A stretch of 33,164 nucleotides of DNA from Chitinophagaceae bacterium (GCA_014379965.1 JACMKU010000165.1:1-33164); one strand, 5' to 3'; positions 10,301 to 17,650 are shown, counted from the first letter of the stretch. The notes: generated by a model from the sequence alone, not told the origin. Made by a program: numbers and translations.

Positions 10301-10608
10301 TTGATTACCGATTGTGCATTCACCTTAATCTCCGCCGGAGTAAATCCAATTGCTGAGAAGACGAGCACCTGGTTGTTGCCTGCCCTGATGGAGTAAGTAC
10401 CGTTCTCATCGGTGGTGGTACCCGTAGAAGTGCCTTTGATCTGGACAGTGGCCTTCGGTACTGGCGAACCATCTTCGGGGTTCTTCACTGTTCCCGTGAT
10501 CGTGCGGTCCTGAGCTGAAGTGATCAATGATGTCACCATAATAAGGCAACTCAGCAACAGATGCTTACCTCGGGCAATCTTTTTACCAGCCATTGTGAGG
10601 GATCTCAT
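7390..10608 (-). CDS. SusC/RagA-family TonB-dependent outer-membrane transporter
   Basis: 1072 residues. The signal peptide runs to about residue 32 (ITSAQ). An N-terminal CarboxypepD_reg-like domain follows (about 35-118, RTITGTVKNPEDGSPVP ... GTSTGTTTDENGTYSI). Next come the TonB-box/plug region (ESVVVTALGIRREEKALGY) and the plug signature VTVLKGAGAAALYGQRGANG. A long C-terminal beta-barrel completes the protein. It imports substrate with TonB/ExbBD energy in complex with the SusD protein encoded next. Met6 is an alternative start (MAGKK...). The gene is preceded by a 228-base gap that may hold its own promoter, while glpD lies upstream on the same strand. The closest functional hint is the presence of secreted phosphoesterases and glpK/glpD in the same locus. 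Confidence 0.97.
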   Translation of the reverse strand: MRSLTMAGKKIARGKHLLLSCLIMVTSLITSAQDRTITGTVKNPEDGSPVPKATVQIKGTSTGTTTDENGTYSIRAGNNQVLVFSAIGFTPAEIKVNAQSVINVNLVSTLKELESVVVTALGIRREEKALGYSTTTVKGEDLTNALSSNWTDALSGKVAGLNLIRSNSGPTGSNKIILRGETSLTNPEGNEALIVVDGVVINQGSGRRSAVGGESTYGTGSDNMPVDYGSGLNDLNPEDIESVTVLKGAGAAALYGQRGANGAIIITTKSGARKKNGLGVTFNSNASMEKVNRWPDLQYEYGQGLDGAPYYSYLAGPDGASTSATSSAYGPRFNGQMFYQYDPITQKQATERTPWISYPNQSREYFKSGHTITNSISVDGSTDKTSARFSVTNVSNKWILPNTGYKRNSVSLSVNSKVTDNLQISSKINYSNKWSDNLPGAGYGNQSIMYWYIFWQPNANLDWLKNYWINGFEDRRISFPFSSFPENPYAVAYEFINKSHRHVITGNIQATYNFTKELSLQVRTSMDLSYEQRSQERPYDAGSRYAKGSYRTQNIFSQEMSTDFLAKYAKKLNEDFDFSVMVGGSTLRNNYNKDEVRADSLTYPAIYSFANAAGPLVTLPFKTKYAINSLYGLVTAGYKNFLFADLTARQDWNSTLATPTRTSNSGFFYPSANLSFVASEVIDLPQIFDFAKLRFSVSGVGSGGTIPYYTAYNYVTAGSLYSGGLANPSLLANPDLKPLRTITFETGAMVKMFKNRLSLDVAVYTGTTKDQILQRIIDRASGYQVAIINAGQVNNKGFELALSGTPVNLKNSFKWTSSIVFSANKNEIKELLDSSVILSNGPVGGGQIVAKVGGSMGDLYGRGYVRAPDGQIVYDPTTGFAMITSDVIPLGNTIPKGKLGFSNEFQFKGFRLSLLFDAQWGAVAHSLTHYKLAEQGKTTNTLPGRYNGLIGNGVVMTPDGKYIPNTTIATDIDEYYRSHFGIDNAEGSTFSTDFIKFREASLDYTLPARITKKLGLQRATLGVYGRNLFIWSNWPVFDPEFGTLSGTDIVQGFEVGQFPSTRTMGINLVIGL

Positions 10609-10836
10609 AAGTGTTAATTATTATATTGATTAAATAAAAGGAATAGTTGAACGTGTGAAAGTGAATGAGTGTGGCAAGGAGATAGAGTGACAGGCAAGGT
10701 TAAGCCTGTGAAATTTTTCTCGTCCTCGCGGCAAAGAAAGGATAGATTCATATGTGCAATCGCTTCAGTTTGTTAAGTAATGATTATCTATTTCGATCGA
10801 TAAATCTGTGAATTCTTATATATAAATTTTCCCTGA
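10609..10836 (-). promoter_or_regulatory. Leader/intergenic region upstream of susC
   Basis: 228 bases without a gene between glpD and susC. On the minus strand, TTTCTTTG (complement of 10731-10738, one mismatch to TAnnTTTG) has an upstream TTG at 17 bases and could be a promoter. ACAGGC (10690-10695) pairs with GCCTGT (10704-10709), a small stem without a U-tract. An 8-bp palindrome TCGATCGA lies at 10793-10800. A long leader is usual for Bacteroidota susC transcripts. The assignments are weak. Confidence 0.35.
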
Positions 10837-12441
10837 TTACGTAAGGATATATTGGTCGGCCAGCTTGTTGAATTCTTCAACCTGATTAGACTCCCATGCT
10901 GCATCTCTTCCCAGTGCTTTCGCCATGATCGCGGCTACCTGGGGAGCAATTCGTTTGCTTTCTCGTGCATTAAGTAACAGCGCTCTCATTCTTCTTGACA
11001 ACACATCTTCCACTGTTCGCGCCATTTCGTTCTTTACCGCCCAAATGACTTGTATCTCATGAATCTTCAGTTCCTCGCTGATCCATTCATTTGAGTGACC
11101 GTTCATCTGGCTACGGATCAATGAGGCATCGCTACCATAGAAATAAAATGGATCGTTCCAATTGATATGATCGGCGTACCCGTGAATGCGAAGTCCGGAA
11201 GTAGCGGGCTTGCGGTGTTTCCATTGAAGCTCTTGTTCAACACGATTGACCATGTCCTCACCCATTTTACGGTACGTCGTCCATTTTCCACCTAGTATGG
11301 TGAATAGCTTAGAATCGGAAACGATAATCTTATGACTCCTTGAAATCTCTTTTGTTTTTTGTCCGCTCTTCTGTGGCGCAGCTAATGGTCGAAGGCCGGC
11401 AAACACACTTAGTACGTCACTGCGTTGAGGTTTTTTAGTCAGATAATTTCCTGCGGTCTCGAGTATAAAGGAGATCTCTTTTTCTAATGCAGTGGGTTCA
11501 AGAGTGGCAATATCGACGGGAGTGTCGGTAGTACCCACAACTACCTTGTCGTGCCAGGGCACGGCAAACAACACCCTGCCATCACTAGTTTCCGGAATCA
11601 TTAGCGCGTCGTCTGAAGGATAGAATTCGCGACTGATCACCACATGTACACCCTGGCTAACGCAAATCGTCTTGGAACTGCCGGGTTTATCCATTTGAAG
11701 AATATCATCAACAAAGACGCCCGTGGCGTTGATAACGGCATTTGCAATAAAGGTGTAAGGCAAAGCTGTTTCCTCGTCGATTACTTTGACGCCGCAGATC
11801 CTTCCTTCTTTATCTTTAACCAATCCGGCGACTCTCACATAATTGATTACATCTCCACCACCATCAGCGATGCTTTGTGCAAGATTGATGGCGAGACGGG
11901 AATCATCAAATTGTCCATCATGATAGAGAATGCCTCCTTTTAGTTGATCGGCATTGAGACCTGGAATCTTTCTGAGTGTTTCTTTTCTTGATATGAAGTT
12001 TGACGGGCCGAGACGTAGCTTGCCGGCGATACGGTCGTATAGTTTGAGACCAATCGTATACTTAAGGCGGTCCCACATAGTATACACGGGAACAATGAAG
12101 GTCTGGTCCTTTACGAGATGCGGGGCATTGCGATGAAGAAGTCCTCTCTCGATACTGGCTTCCCTGACCATGCGAATGTCACCCTGGGCGAGATAGCGAA
12201 CACCACCGTGGACTAATTTGGTACTTCGACTTGAAGTTCCTTTTGCAAAATCTGATTGCTCGACCAACAAGGTTTTGTAACCACGGGCTACTGCGTCGAG
12301 AGCGATTCCGAGTCCCGAGGCGCCGCCGCCAATAACGATCAGATCCCATTCTCTGGCGGAGGAGATGAGCGATTGGAGTTTGGCCTTACGGTTACTGGTA
12401 TCTTTAGTCGGTTCTGACACTGATAGTAGGATTTGTTTCAA
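10837..12441 (-). CDS. glpD: Glycerol-3-phosphate dehydrogenase, FAD-dependent (aerobic type)
   Basis: 534 residues. Oxidises sn-glycerol 3-phosphate to dihydroxyacetone phosphate at the inner membrane, passing electrons to quinone. The FAD-binding Rossmann motif is at residues 33-45 (DLIVIGGGASGLG). It is followed by the family landmarks SSRSTKLVHGGVRYLAQGD, NATGVFVDDI, FAVPWHDKVVVGTTDTP and FAGLRPL. The C-terminal helical domain contains RRMRALLLNARES. The first about 30 residues are a little longer than usual for the family, but no better start is seen. It is divergent from the DeoR-family regulator gene and first in the minus-strand locus ending in glpK. Together with GlpK it completes glycerol entry into glycolysis. 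A 7-bp-arm palindrome (12449-12467) lies directly upstream of the start codon. Confidence 0.96.
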   Translation of the reverse strand: MKQILLSVSEPTKDTSNRKAKLQSLISSAREWDLIVIGGGASGLGIALDAVARGYKTLLVEQSDFAKGTSSRSTKLVHGGVRYLAQGDIRMVREASIERGLLHRNAPHLVKDQTFIVPVYTMWDRLKYTIGLKLYDRIAGKLRLGPSNFISRKETLRKIPGLNADQLKGGILYHDGQFDDSRLAINLAQSIADGGGDVINYVRVAGLVKDKEGRICGVKVIDEETALPYTFIANAVINATGVFVDDILQMDKPGSSKTICVSQGVHVVISREFYPSDDALMIPETSDGRVLFAVPWHDKVVVGTTDTPVDIATLEPTALEKEISFILETAGNYLTKKPQRSDVLSVFAGLRPLAAPQKSGQKTKEISRSHKIIVSDSKLFTILGGKWTTYRKMGEDMVNRVEQELQWKHRKPATSGLRIHGYADHINWNDPFYFYGSDASLIRSQMNGHSNEWISEELKIHEIQVIWAVKNEMARTVEDVLSRRMRALLLNARESKRIAPQVAAIMAKALGRDAAWESNQVEEFNKLADQYILT

Positions 12442-12632
12442 TATCTTCCAAAACGACTTTCGTTTTGAATCGAATCACAAGAAAATGAAAGTAAAGAAAA
12501 AATTTCTCATGAGATCCAAAATATTTCGAAATTTGGAGAACATTCTTGAATTTCCTTTTCTTTCATCTGGAAAAAACCATTGTTGTTCGCTATTTTACCT
12601 TGTTGAGTTCCAACAACATCTGTAAATTCATC
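12442..12632. promoter_or_regulatory. Divergent glpD/glpR control region with palindromes
   Basis: 191 bases between divergent glpD and glpR-like genes. Two gapped palindromes are exact: CAAAACG-N5-CGTTTTG at 12449-12467, next to glpD, and TTGTTG-N5-CAACAA at 12600-12616, next to glpR. TTCG (12459-12462) and CGAA (12471-12474) overlap the first and recall the TTCG/CGAA halves of the enterobacterial GlpR site, though with a wider spacer. TACCTTG (12596-12602), a near TAnnTTTG box, overlaps the second palindrome, which suits autorepression. On the minus strand TATTTTG (complement of 12517-12523) is a possible glpD -7 element. The operator role is inferred. Confidence 0.5.
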
Positions 12633-13421
12633 ATGAATACTTTAAAGCAAGCCAACATGAATTCATTGCCGGAAAGGCATCAGTTTATCCTTTCGAAACT
12701 TAAGAAGGAGGGAAAAGTGAACGTGTTGGAGCTTTGCGAAGAGCTGAATGTCTCTTCGGTCACTATACGAAAGGATTTGAAATTACTAGAGGATAAGCAA
12801 CTTCTCTTCCGGACACATGGTGGCGGAACGCTGATCAACCCTTACACGACGGACCGTCACGTGAATGAAAAGGAAAAAATCAGGGCAGGGGAAAAGATGG
12901 AGATCGGAGCATGGGCCGCCTCCCTCGTGGAACCAAATGATTGCATCATCATCGCATCAGGTACAACGGTACTCTCACTAGCGAGGAACATAAGGCCGAA
13001 AGGAAATCTAACCGTGATTACAGCGGCACTGAATGTCGCGATGGAATTGAACCATCATCCTTCAATCGAAGTATTGGTGCTCGGCGGCATTTTAAGAAAA
13101 AGCTCATCCTCCGCTACGGGAAATTATGCTGAGAAAATATTGGATGATTTTTCCTGCAGCAAGTTATTCCTCGGTGTCGACGGCATCGATATTGAATTCG
13201 GGCTAACCACCACCAATGTAACAGAGGCGCAGCTGAATCGGAAGATGATCGCGGTGGCCCAGAAGACTATTGTGCTTGCGGATTCGAGTAAGTTTGGAAA
13301 GAGAGGCTTCGGAAGGATTTGCGGACTCGAGGATGTTGAGCAGATCATCACAGACAAAGGAATATCCGATCACATGGTTGAAAAATTAAAAGGGCTGGGA
13401 ATAGAGGTAACCATTGTTTAG
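12633..13421 (+). CDS. glpR: DeoR-family transcriptional regulator, probable glycerol regulon repressor
   Basis: 262 residues from the ATG at 12633. The frame is open further upstream (ATG 12546), but the family starts close to SLPERHQFILSKLKKEG, so the shorter start is chosen. The N-terminal DeoR winged helix is clear (about 11-66): VLELCEELNVSSVTIRKDL and LLFRTHGGG. The C-terminal sugar-phosphate sensor domain follows (isomerase-like fold), with IASGTTVLSLA, LGG and KLFLGVDGID. DeoR proteins of this type respond to phosphorylated intermediates; GlpR responds to glycerol 3-phosphate. The divergent position against glpD supports the GlpR reading, but the symbol rests on context. Its stop overlaps the convergent DUF5686 gene by 4 bases. 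Confidence 0.88.
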   Translation: MNTLKQANMNSLPERHQFILSKLKKEGKVNVLELCEELNVSSVTIRKDLKLLEDKQLLFRTHGGGTLINPYTTDRHVNEKEKIRAGEKMEIGAWAASLVEPNDCIIIASGTTVLSLARNIRPKGNLTVITAALNVAMELNHHPSIEVLVLGGILRKSSSSATGNYAEKILDDFSCSKLFLGVDGIDIEFGLTTTNVTEAQLNRKMIAVAQKTIVLADSSKFGKRGFGRICGLEDVEQIITDKGISDHMVEKLKGLGIEVTIV

Positions 13422-15898
13422 AAACTCAACCTGAAACTCCCGAATACTCCAAACTTTTCCGTTGTTGATTTCGGCAAGCGATTAGGAAGCAACCTCCACA
13501 CGAAATCTATTCTCAGCACACGCAAAATATTATCAATTCCCGTTCCCATTTCGAGATAGGTCTTGCCATCGAGGGTCTGGAATGAATGACCGCCCTTAAA
13601 GTTGAGGGCCTTATTATTCTCTGAAAGACTTCCCAACAATACTTTGGCCGTCCAGAACTGACGAAACTTCAATTTCGGCAACAGCCTGAAGATTCCATGG
13701 CCGACGTTGTGTTCGAAATTGATCCCCGCATATTTGTCGTGAATAAACTCGAAGCGGTTCATCATATTAAATGCATACTTATTGTAGTAATAAAGTTCGT
13801 TGCCGGGAGCTATATCAAGAAGCACATATGGGAGAGTGCCGAAAGTTTTGCCGCCATAAACCTGGAACGACATGCTGCCGACTGGCGGAACCTTTATGTT
13901 GTCTGAAATGCTGCCGCTGATCTTTATATAATCATAGCTGCTTTTGAAGAATCCTGATAATCCTTTAGAGATGGTGAGTTCGCCGATAGGGTAGGTGCTA
14001 CCCAGGCTCGATCGGAAGAATTGATTTTCGATGAAGCGCTCGAGGTAGGCGAAGCGCAGGCGCAGTGACACTTCAGCCGAAGCAAGGGCCTCTCGGTTAC
14101 CCGGAATGGCGAACGAATCCTTTGGTAATAAATTTTGGAGTGGCGTCTGTTTCTTGTGTGTGAACGCAAAGAGTGTGGAGAAACCCGAGCGTGTTTCATT
14201 GAAGAACTCCAATCTTTTTTCATTCACCTTTAAGAATTTCACTGGAATGTTCTTCCTGAGTGCTAGCGCGAATACATTATCCTGCGTGACTTCACCATAA
14301 TAGCTTTGACCGAAGTCCAGGTCATTGGTATACGATGCAAAAAGGAATAAACGGGGGTGCTTCATAGGAAGGTAGAAGACTTCGCCTTTACCTTTCAATT
14401 TCTTGTCTCCAAAGCCATAAGCGAGGTAGGTATGCCACCACCACTTCTTATCGAAATGTTTGTTGGTGCCAAAGTCGAAGCGGGTGCGAAAGCCTTCCCA
14501 TGAATTAGAAGTGATCCAGTTGTACCATGGGCCGATCTGGAAATTGCCAAAATTCATGTATCCAGTGGCGATGAAGTTGAGCCGGTTGGTGAATTTTTGA
14601 AAGACCGGAGCGTTGATGAGCGTATCGATCATGCGAATGATGCCTTTCTCTGCTTCGCTGAGTTCCTCATGTCTCGACTCATCCCAGAAGGATTTATCTT
14701 TTTGTTCAGCACCCGGCTCTGTAATGATCTCTTCGAGTTTCTTGTTTTTATCTAGTTCTGTCTCCACACGTGGATCGTTCACGATCACATTGCGATACGT
14801 GGATGTCTTTCGCCCGATAACTCCTGGCTTTTCTTTCCCGATCGGGGAGATATCTGCAACGAACTTGTCTTTGGCGATGAACCAGGTCGAATCGTTGATC
14901 AATGCATACTCCTGAACGAGACTCAGGTTCTCGAGGAAATTGACATCTGCTTCCTTTCCAAGTCTCAGGTTCATCTTTTGAATGGCGAATGTTCCGGCAT
15001 GTATCCAGCCATCGCCTTCGAATGTGTTCGTTCCTTTTCGTCGTGGAGTAAATACGAGGTGGTAATACCTGTTGTTTCCCATCACCTGGGTATCTACCAC
15101 GTTGTAGTTGTAGTAGAGGTCACCATTATCACTGGCGGGACTCACGAACTGCTTGTCGAAGACGGCGAGGTAGTTATTGTATACGTTTACCACCTGGTCC
15201 ATGCCCCCAAGAAATTTGATCATGCTTTCATTCCTGATGCCGTTTGTATTGGCGGCCTTGATGAGTTCCCTTCGTTTCTTTGGATCTTTCTGGTAATAAT
15301 AATCGGAGAGTGCCTCAGTGAGGTAGGTGGGGAGAAACTTCTTACCTTCTGTCGAATCAAGGTTTCGACGGATGATCTCACCTGCGGGACGGAATGGCTT
15401 GAATCTCGCGAGCCGGTTGAAATTGATATTCTTGATGTCGAGTTCGAGCTTGTTATAAAGTTCGTAGGAAAAGTTGTTGAATCGGTATGGGTTGTTGGCT
15501 GCCTTATGTTGAACGATCTTACGCCAGAGCAACAGGCCTTTGTTCACCCTCGCTTTTACCTTTACGCCTTCGTTAAAGGTTCCACGTTCGAGGTTTAGTG
15601 TAACGGTTATTGTGTCCCTTGTTTTATCGACCCGGTATAGGTATGGTTGGTAACCTACACAGGTAATCTCGATTGTGTCGGAGGGCCAGGCATCAAGAAT
15701 AAAGGAGAAAAAGCCGACGGAATCAGAAAGCTTGCCGATGGTGGTATTGCGGAATTTGATGGACGCGAAGCCTACACCCTCGTCGCTATGCAGGTCACGA
15801 ATGTAACCCGAGACTCGTTTCACCTGGGACTGTGCGGGAACAGCGGCGAGGAGGCTAAGAACAATGAGAAAAGACCTACAAACTTTCGACAGGATCAT
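13418..15898 (-). CDS. DUF5686 / CarboxypepD_reg-like outer-membrane protein
   Basis: 826 residues. A signal peptide ends near residue 25 (AVPAQSQ). A carboxypeptidase regulatory-like beta-sandwich follows (about 27-108: VSGYIRDLHSDEGVGFASI ... NTTIGKLSDSVGFFSF). The long remainder is typical of Bacteroidota DUF5686 proteins: the ARVNKGLLLWRKIVQHKAANNP region, a predicted outer-membrane barrel from about residue 440 on, and a C-terminal phenylalanine (GSFRLSF) as in barrel proteins. No enzymatic motif is visible; the function of the family is not established. On the minus strand a perfect -7 box TAATTTTG (complement of 15907-15914) ends only 8 bases before the start codon, implying a very short leader. 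It is not part of the glp locus and is convergent with glpR. Confidence 0.85.
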   Translation of the reverse strand: MILSKVCRSFLIVLSLLAAVPAQSQVKRVSGYIRDLHSDEGVGFASIKFRNTTIGKLSDSVGFFSFILDAWPSDTIEITCVGYQPYLYRVDKTRDTITVTLNLERGTFNEGVKVKARVNKGLLLWRKIVQHKAANNPYRFNNFSYELYNKLELDIKNINFNRLARFKPFRPAGEIIRRNLDSTEGKKFLPTYLTEALSDYYYQKDPKKRRELIKAANTNGIRNESMIKFLGGMDQVVNVYNNYLAVFDKQFVSPASDNGDLYYNYNVVDTQVMGNNRYYHLVFTPRRKGTNTFEGDGWIHAGTFAIQKMNLRLGKEADVNFLENLSLVQEYALINDSTWFIAKDKFVADISPIGKEKPGVIGRKTSTYRNVIVNDPRVETELDKNKKLEEIITEPGAEQKDKSFWDESRHEELSEAEKGIIRMIDTLINAPVFQKFTNRLNFIATGYMNFGNFQIGPWYNWITSNSWEGFRTRFDFGTNKHFDKKWWWHTYLAYGFGDKKLKGKGEVFYLPMKHPRLFLFASYTNDLDFGQSYYGEVTQDNVFALALRKNIPVKFLKVNEKRLEFFNETRSGFSTLFAFTHKKQTPLQNLLPKDSFAIPGNREALASAEVSLRLRFAYLERFIENQFFRSSLGSTYPIGELTISKGLSGFFKSSYDYIKISGSISDNIKVPPVGSMSFQVYGGKTFGTLPYVLLDIAPGNELYYYNKYAFNMMNRFEFIHDKYAGINFEHNVGHGIFRLLPKLKFRQFWTAKVLLGSLSENNKALNFKGGHSFQTLDGKTYLEMGTGIDNILRVLRIDFVWRLLPNRLPKSTTEKFGVFGSFRLSF

Positions 15899-15973
15899 GG
15901 TGGCTACAAAATTACTTAACAGGTAGCAATTCTGTGCCAGTCTTGTGGTTTGGGGGAGGCCAAAAAAAAATAA

Positions 15974-16016
15974 TTTGGAAATACAGGAAACTCGACCTTA
16001 CTTTGTATTTCAAAGT
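15974..16016 (+). promoter_or_regulatory. Promoter with overlapping palindromic operator (copy 1)
   Basis: TTTG at 15974-15977 and TTACTTTG at 15998-16005, 20 bases apart, fit the Bacteroidota -33/-7 pattern with one mismatch. The -7 box runs into the palindrome A-CTTTG-TATTT-CAAAG-T (16000-16016). A near-identical palindrome occurs at 17139-17153, before the gene at 17165. Binding by the winged-helix regulator encoded between them would block transcription; this is an inference. Confidence 0.6.
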
Positions 16017-16023
16017 GCTTTTT

Positions 16024-16674
16024 ATGGCCGAACAAAACCAACAACAAGACAGCCTCCGTGAGGTAACCGACATCAGGCGGCTGATGGAAAGATCTAGCCG
16101 GTTTATTTCTCTAAGTGGTCTTAGCGGGGTGGCCGCGGGGATCTTCGCCCTGGTGGGGGCAGCCGTTGCCCGTTATGTTGTCTTCGACAAATACTACGAT
16201 GAGTATGATCAGCGTCATCATTTCGATAATAGTGACTTTGCAAGATTAAAAATGCAGTTGTTGGGACTGGCCGCAGTTGTCTTCGCGGCCGCATTCCTTT
16301 CGGCGTTTTATTTTACATGGCGGAAGTCCCGCAAGGAGGGCAGGCCCCTTTGGGATTTTACTTCCAGGAAATTGTTTTGGAACATGATGATTCCGTTGGT
16401 AGCGGGTGGCTTATTCATACTTGGCATGCTCCAGTATGATGACTGGCGATTCGTGGCTCCGGCTTGCCTGATTTTCTATGGACTTGCTCTCGTTAATGCC
16501 AGCAAATACACACTTACTGATATCCGGTATCTTGGATACTTCGAGATCGTACTCGGTTTACTCAATATGCAGTGGATCGGATATGGTCTTTATTTCTGGG
16601 CGCTGGGTTTCGGAGTACTGCATATATTGTACGGGGTGGTGATGTGGTGGAAGTATGAAAGAGTTTCGAAGTAA
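16024..16674 (+). CDS. Multi-pass membrane protein of unknown function
   Basis: 216 residues from the ATG at 16024. An upstream in-frame ATG at 15934 would place the start before the -7 box and is rejected. The polar N-terminus (MAEQNQQQDSLREVTDIRR) leads into about six hydrophobic segments: around residues 20-43, 77-98, 115-135, 139-156, 163-180 and 185-208. A charged stretch (KYYDEYDQRHHFDNSDF) lies between the first two. No known catalytic motif is seen. It precedes the winged-helix regulator gene and shares its candidate operator type with the CreD cluster, so it is probably part of the same envelope-related regulon. Confidence 0.8.
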   Translation: MAEQNQQQDSLREVTDIRRLMERSSRFISLSGLSGVAAGIFALVGAAVARYVVFDKYYDEYDQRHHFDNSDFARLKMQLLGLAAVVFAAAFLSAFYFTWRKSRKEGRPLWDFTSRKLFWNMMIPLVAGGLFILGMLQYDDWRFVAPACLIFYGLALVNASKYTLTDIRYLGYFEIVLGLLNMQWIGYGLYFWALGFGVLHILYGVVMWWKYERVSK

Positions 16675-16675
16675 G

Positions 16676-16789
16676 GCCCTCCGCTCTCGCCCTGTTTCTC
16701 GCTCTGTTACTGTTACTCGCCTCAGAGTAGAGTTAGAAACAGGAACTGAAAACAGAAACAGAGCGAGAAACAGAGCGGGAGCGAGGGGC
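16676..16789. repeat. Intergenic inverted repeat, CTGTTTCTCGCTCTG word family (copy 1)
   Basis: Arms of 39 bases each, 16676-16714 and 16751-16789, pair at 34 of 39 positions, including an uninterrupted 17-base core CTGTTTCTCGCTCTGTT. The arms consist of repeated CTGTTTCT / CTCGCTCTG words. The repeat fills the gap between two plus-strand genes. The same words make up the larger repeat at 25910-26167. Confidence 0.88.
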
Positions 16790-16820
16790 ACCCCGCTACC
16801 AGAACCTTTAACAAATAGTA

Positions 16821-17120
16821 ATGAAGAATCCCATAACAGGCCTAAATAAAGTATTCGATAACCGCATCCGGCTGGGTGTAATGAGCATTCTTGTCGTGAA
16901 TGAAGAGATTAGCTTCAACGACCTGAAGCAAATGCTCGAAGTCACGGATGGCAACCTCGCGACTCATTTGGTGAGCCTGGAGGAGAATGGTTATATCAAA
17001 GTACACAAAGGCTTCATTGGAAGGAAGACGAACACGACTTATTCCGTAACCAGGAATGGAGAGAAGGCGTTTAGCGACCATATCACGGCACTGGAAAATA
17101 TGATCAAAGGAGTTAAATAA
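16821..17120 (+). CDS. Winged-helix transcriptional regulator (PF13601 type)
   Basis: 99 residues, a single winged-helix domain covering nearly the whole protein: MKNPITGLNKVFDNRIRLG, then the recognition-helix region FNDLKQMLEVTDGNLATHL, and the wing YIKVHKGFIGRKTNTTYSV. This small regulator family is common in Bacteroidota and often sits beside membrane-protein or creD genes, as here. It lacks a sensor domain, so the signal is unclear. The two CTTTG-N5-CAAAG palindromes flanking the gene's two neighbours (16001-16015 and 17139-17153) are natural candidates for its binding sites. Family assignment is firm; targets are inferred. Confidence 0.93.
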   Translation: MKNPITGLNKVFDNRIRLGVMSILVVNEEISFNDLKQMLEVTDGNLATHLVSLEENGYIKVHKGFIGRKTNTTYSVTRNGEKAFSDHITALENMIKGVK

Positions 17121-17134
17121 TTTTTTTTTGCACA

Positions 17135-17153
17135 TACACTTTGTAAAACAAAG
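17135..17153 (+). promoter_or_regulatory. Palindromic operator before the CreD-cluster genes (copy 2)
   Basis: CTTTG-TAAAA-CAAAG at 17139-17153, 11 bases before the ATG at 17165. TA (17135-17136) three bases before the TTTG resembles a -7 box with one extra base. The match to copy 1 extends into the flanks (ACTTTGTA, CAAAG, CTTTTTA), supporting a shared regulator. No clear -33 element is seen. Confidence 0.6.
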
Positions 17154-17164
17154 CACTTTTTAAT

Positions 17165-17650
17165 ATGAAACAAGATTTAATCGTCACACGTAGATGGATC
17201 ATCTTCTTCATGATCACACTCTTCCTTAGCGGTCTCACAGCGATACCTGCAGAAACTGGTCTTCAATTCCTATCCCGGTGCTTCCCGGTTGGAACCGAAA
17301 TAGGTAATTGGCTTGACAGAGTTTATATAGGAGTGAGCAATACCAATCGGGATTATCCTTTCATAGCCTATGGCTATGACTGGCTGGCTTTCGCACACTT
17401 CGTACTTGCGATCCTCTTCATCGGTCCCCTGCGCGATCCCGTGAAGAATAGATGGGTAATAGAATTCGGCATGATCGCCTGCCTTCTCATCATTCCTTAC
17501 GCTCTCATTGCAGGGCAGTTAAGAGGCATTCCCTTCTGGTGGAGAATCATCGACTGTTCCTTTGGCGTGATCGGCCTGATTCCACTGGGAATCTGCCTTA
17601 AGCGTATCACAAATCTCGAATCTCATACCCTTAAAACACAAATAGCATGA
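17165..17650 (+). CDS. Membrane protein of unknown function, CreD cluster
   Basis: 161 residues with about four hydrophobic segments: near residues 10-28, 72-89, 98-119 and 128-147. The conserved-looking middle and end (YDWLAFAHFVLAILFIGPLRDP, GMIACLLIIPYALIAGQLRGIP, WWRIIDCSFG) resemble a hypothetical protein often found near the PF13601 regulator and creD in this phylum. I recognise no enzymatic motif. It is first after operator copy 2, and its stop overlaps the next start by 4 bases (ATGA). Confidence 0.85.
   Translation: MKQDLIVTRRWIIFFMITLFLSGLTAIPAETGLQFLSRCFPVGTEIGNWLDRVYIGVSNTNRDYPFIAYGYDWLAFAHFVLAILFIGPLRDPVKNRWVIEFGMIACLLIIPYALIAGQLRGIPFWWRIIDCSFGVIGLIPLGICLKRITNLESHTLKTQIA

Noticed and set aside
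12546..12632. N-terminal extension of the DeoR regulator by 29 residues
   Set aside because: Would cover the palindrome and near -7 box; homologous region starts after 12633.
14978..15598. Plus-strand 206-residue open frame opposite the DUF5686 gene
   Set aside because: Antisense shadow of a long coding sequence; Val/Ile-rich without recognisable domain.
16558..16849. Frames on both strands over 16558-16849 (RNRARNRAGARG-like peptides)
   Set aside because: They translate the inverted repeat at 16676-16789 and overlap well-supported genes.
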